Assembly: GCA_002479215.1 (NCBI GenBank)
Contig: DLME01000203.1
Span: 1,171 to 17,113, forward strand
Length of the DNA: 15,943 nucleotides
Source of the DNA: Syntrophaceae bacterium UBA7544
GTDB lineage: Bacteria; Desulfobacterota; Syntrophia; Syntrophales; Smithellaceae
Reading direction: 5' to 3'
Every line of letters starts with the position of its first letter. Position 1 is the stretch's first letter. The position numbers were made by a program, and so were the translations under genes. Below the pieces are notes generated by a model. It searched no databases, was not told the DNA's origin, and saw nothing but the letters and a program-made list of their open reading frames with translations. Below, piece after piece: positions 15,245 to 15,943 of the stretch.

Positions 15245-15318
15245 GTTGTTCTCCGGAGATCTCTAACAATGTTTATAAGTATCTTTATAAAAATCCAAAC
15301 ACCGCTAAAAGGGTTATT

Positions 15319-15943
15319 CTACTCCACGCCCAATTTCTCCATACGATAACGGAGTGAATCAAAGGTGACGTGCAAAAGTTCCGCGGCCTTCGTTTTTGAG
15401 CCTTTAGTTTTCCGCAGAGCTTTCTCGATAATTGTTTTTTCTATTTTTCCCAATTCCGAATTCAAGTCAATTCCAGCGTCTGTAATTCCGATATCAAAAT
15501 TTTGTACGCCGGAGGCGGCATTGGCTGCTAATACTAAGTTTTCCGGCAAGATTATATTGGAGCTTTCCATGGCTACGCCGCGTTCGATGATGTTTTCCAG
15601 TTCGCGAATATTTCCGGGAAATGCATAATTCATCAATAACTCCATCGCATATGAAGAAATTGTTCTTATTTCCTTGCCGAATTCTTTCGCGTATTTCTCA
15701 ATAAAATGCTTCGTTAGAAGAGGTATGTCTTCTTTTCTTTCTCTCAGCGATGGCATACGAATAGGAATGACATTCAACCGGAAATAAAGATCCTCCCTAA
15801 ATTCTCCTTTCTTGACTTTTTCTTCTAGATTTTGATTAGTAGCGGAAATTATCCGCACATCAACTTTGATATTCTCAGATCCACCAATCCGCCGAAAGGT
15901 TTTTTCCTGAACTATGCGCAAAAGTTTTACTTGAAGTACAGGT
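15319..15943 (-). CDS. Sigma-54-dependent activator, PilR/NtrC family, C-terminal part (runs off the window)
   Basis: The frame is open through the window edge (upstream residues read PVLQVKLLRIVQEKTF), so the TTG at 15921 is internal and the N-terminal sensor and Walker motifs lie outside. What is visible is the second half of the AAA+ domain: VRIISATNQNL (sensor I region), GEFREDLYFRLNVIPIRMP (written GEFREDLYFRLN with the arginine finger region) and NYAFPGNIRELENIIER (sensor II). A linker and a Fis-type helix-turn-helix follow at the end (KGSKTKAAELLHVTFDSLRYRMEKLG). Such proteins remodel sigma-54 RNA polymerase bound at -24/-12 promoters. The DSLRYRMEKLG ending is very like PilR, and a PilT-type gene lies 590 bp away, but membership in a pilus regulon is inference. 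Confidence 0.92.
   Translation of the reverse strand, partial: PVLQVKLLRIVQEKTFRRIGGSENIKVDVRIISATNQNLEEKVKKGEFREDLYFRLNVIPIRMPSLRERKEDIPLLTKHFIEKYAKEFGKEIRTISSYAMELLMNYAFPGNIRELENIIERGVAMESSNIILPENLVLAANAASGVQNFDIGITDAGIDLNSELGKIEKTIIEKALRKTKGSKTKAAELLHVTFDSLRYRMEKLGVE

Noticed and set aside
15272..15298. Promoter for the SRPBCC gene (TTGGAT and TATAAA on the minus strand)
   Set aside because: The spacer is only 15 nt and the -35 is poor; cotranscription with the PilR-like gene is equally possible.
1..15943. CRISPR arrays, tRNA/rRNA genes, insertion sequences or prophage genes
   Set aside because: No regularly spaced repeats, tRNA-like cloverleaf, rRNA-like sequence or transposase/integrase frame was seen.

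Overview
Organism. The window is AT-rich DNA with compact operons, a NtrC/PilR-type sigma-54 activator, a PilT-family ATPase, and a LivJ/G/H/M/F-type ABC transporter interleaved with acyl/aryl-CoA ligases. This mix suggests an anaerobic deltaproteobacterium (Desulfobacterota, perhaps a Syntrophales-like fermenter or syntroph). That is an inference from gene content; the sequence contains no taxonomic marker.

Layout. (1) 1-3797, plus strand: the 3' part of a DUF3857/transglutaminase-like protein gene, then recJ, then a small membrane protein that seems to start at a non-canonical ATT codon. (2) 3798-3913: convergent intergenic region filled with inverted repeats. (3) 12930 down to 3914, minus strand: a long transport-and-activation operon in the order binding protein (LivJ-like), ATPase (LivG-like), AMP-forming acyl-CoA ligase, permease (LivH), permease (LivM), ATPase (LivF), an unrecognised two-TM protein, and a PaaK-like CoA ligase. 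(4) 12931-13456: a 526-bp divergent control region. Towards the transporter it holds a sigma-70-like promoter with an inverted repeat over its spacer and -10. Next comes a leader of about 210 nt containing a short ORF, mutually exclusive pairing segments and a strong intrinsic terminator, which together look like a transcription attenuator. Towards pilT it holds a near-consensus promoter. (5) 13457-14731, plus: a PilT-like ATPase with an unusual acidic C-terminal tail. (6) 14783-15244, minus: an SRPBCC-family gene interrupted by one in-frame TAA. (7) 15319 to the window end, minus: the C-terminal part of a PilR/NtrC-like sigma-54 activator.

How it works together. The ABC system would take up a small organic acid or amino acid, and the two different CoA ligases would trap or activate it as a CoA thioester. 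The most notable structure is the leader of this operon. Segments at 13101-13095, 13058-13051, 13014-13007 and 12997-12990 can pair 1:2, 2:3 or 3:4 in the trp/phe manner. An overlapping reading frame has a Phe/Ile/Tyr-rich core placed so that stalling would mask segment 1 and termination of translation would mask segment 2. The terminator is plain in the sequence; the attenuation model is an inference.
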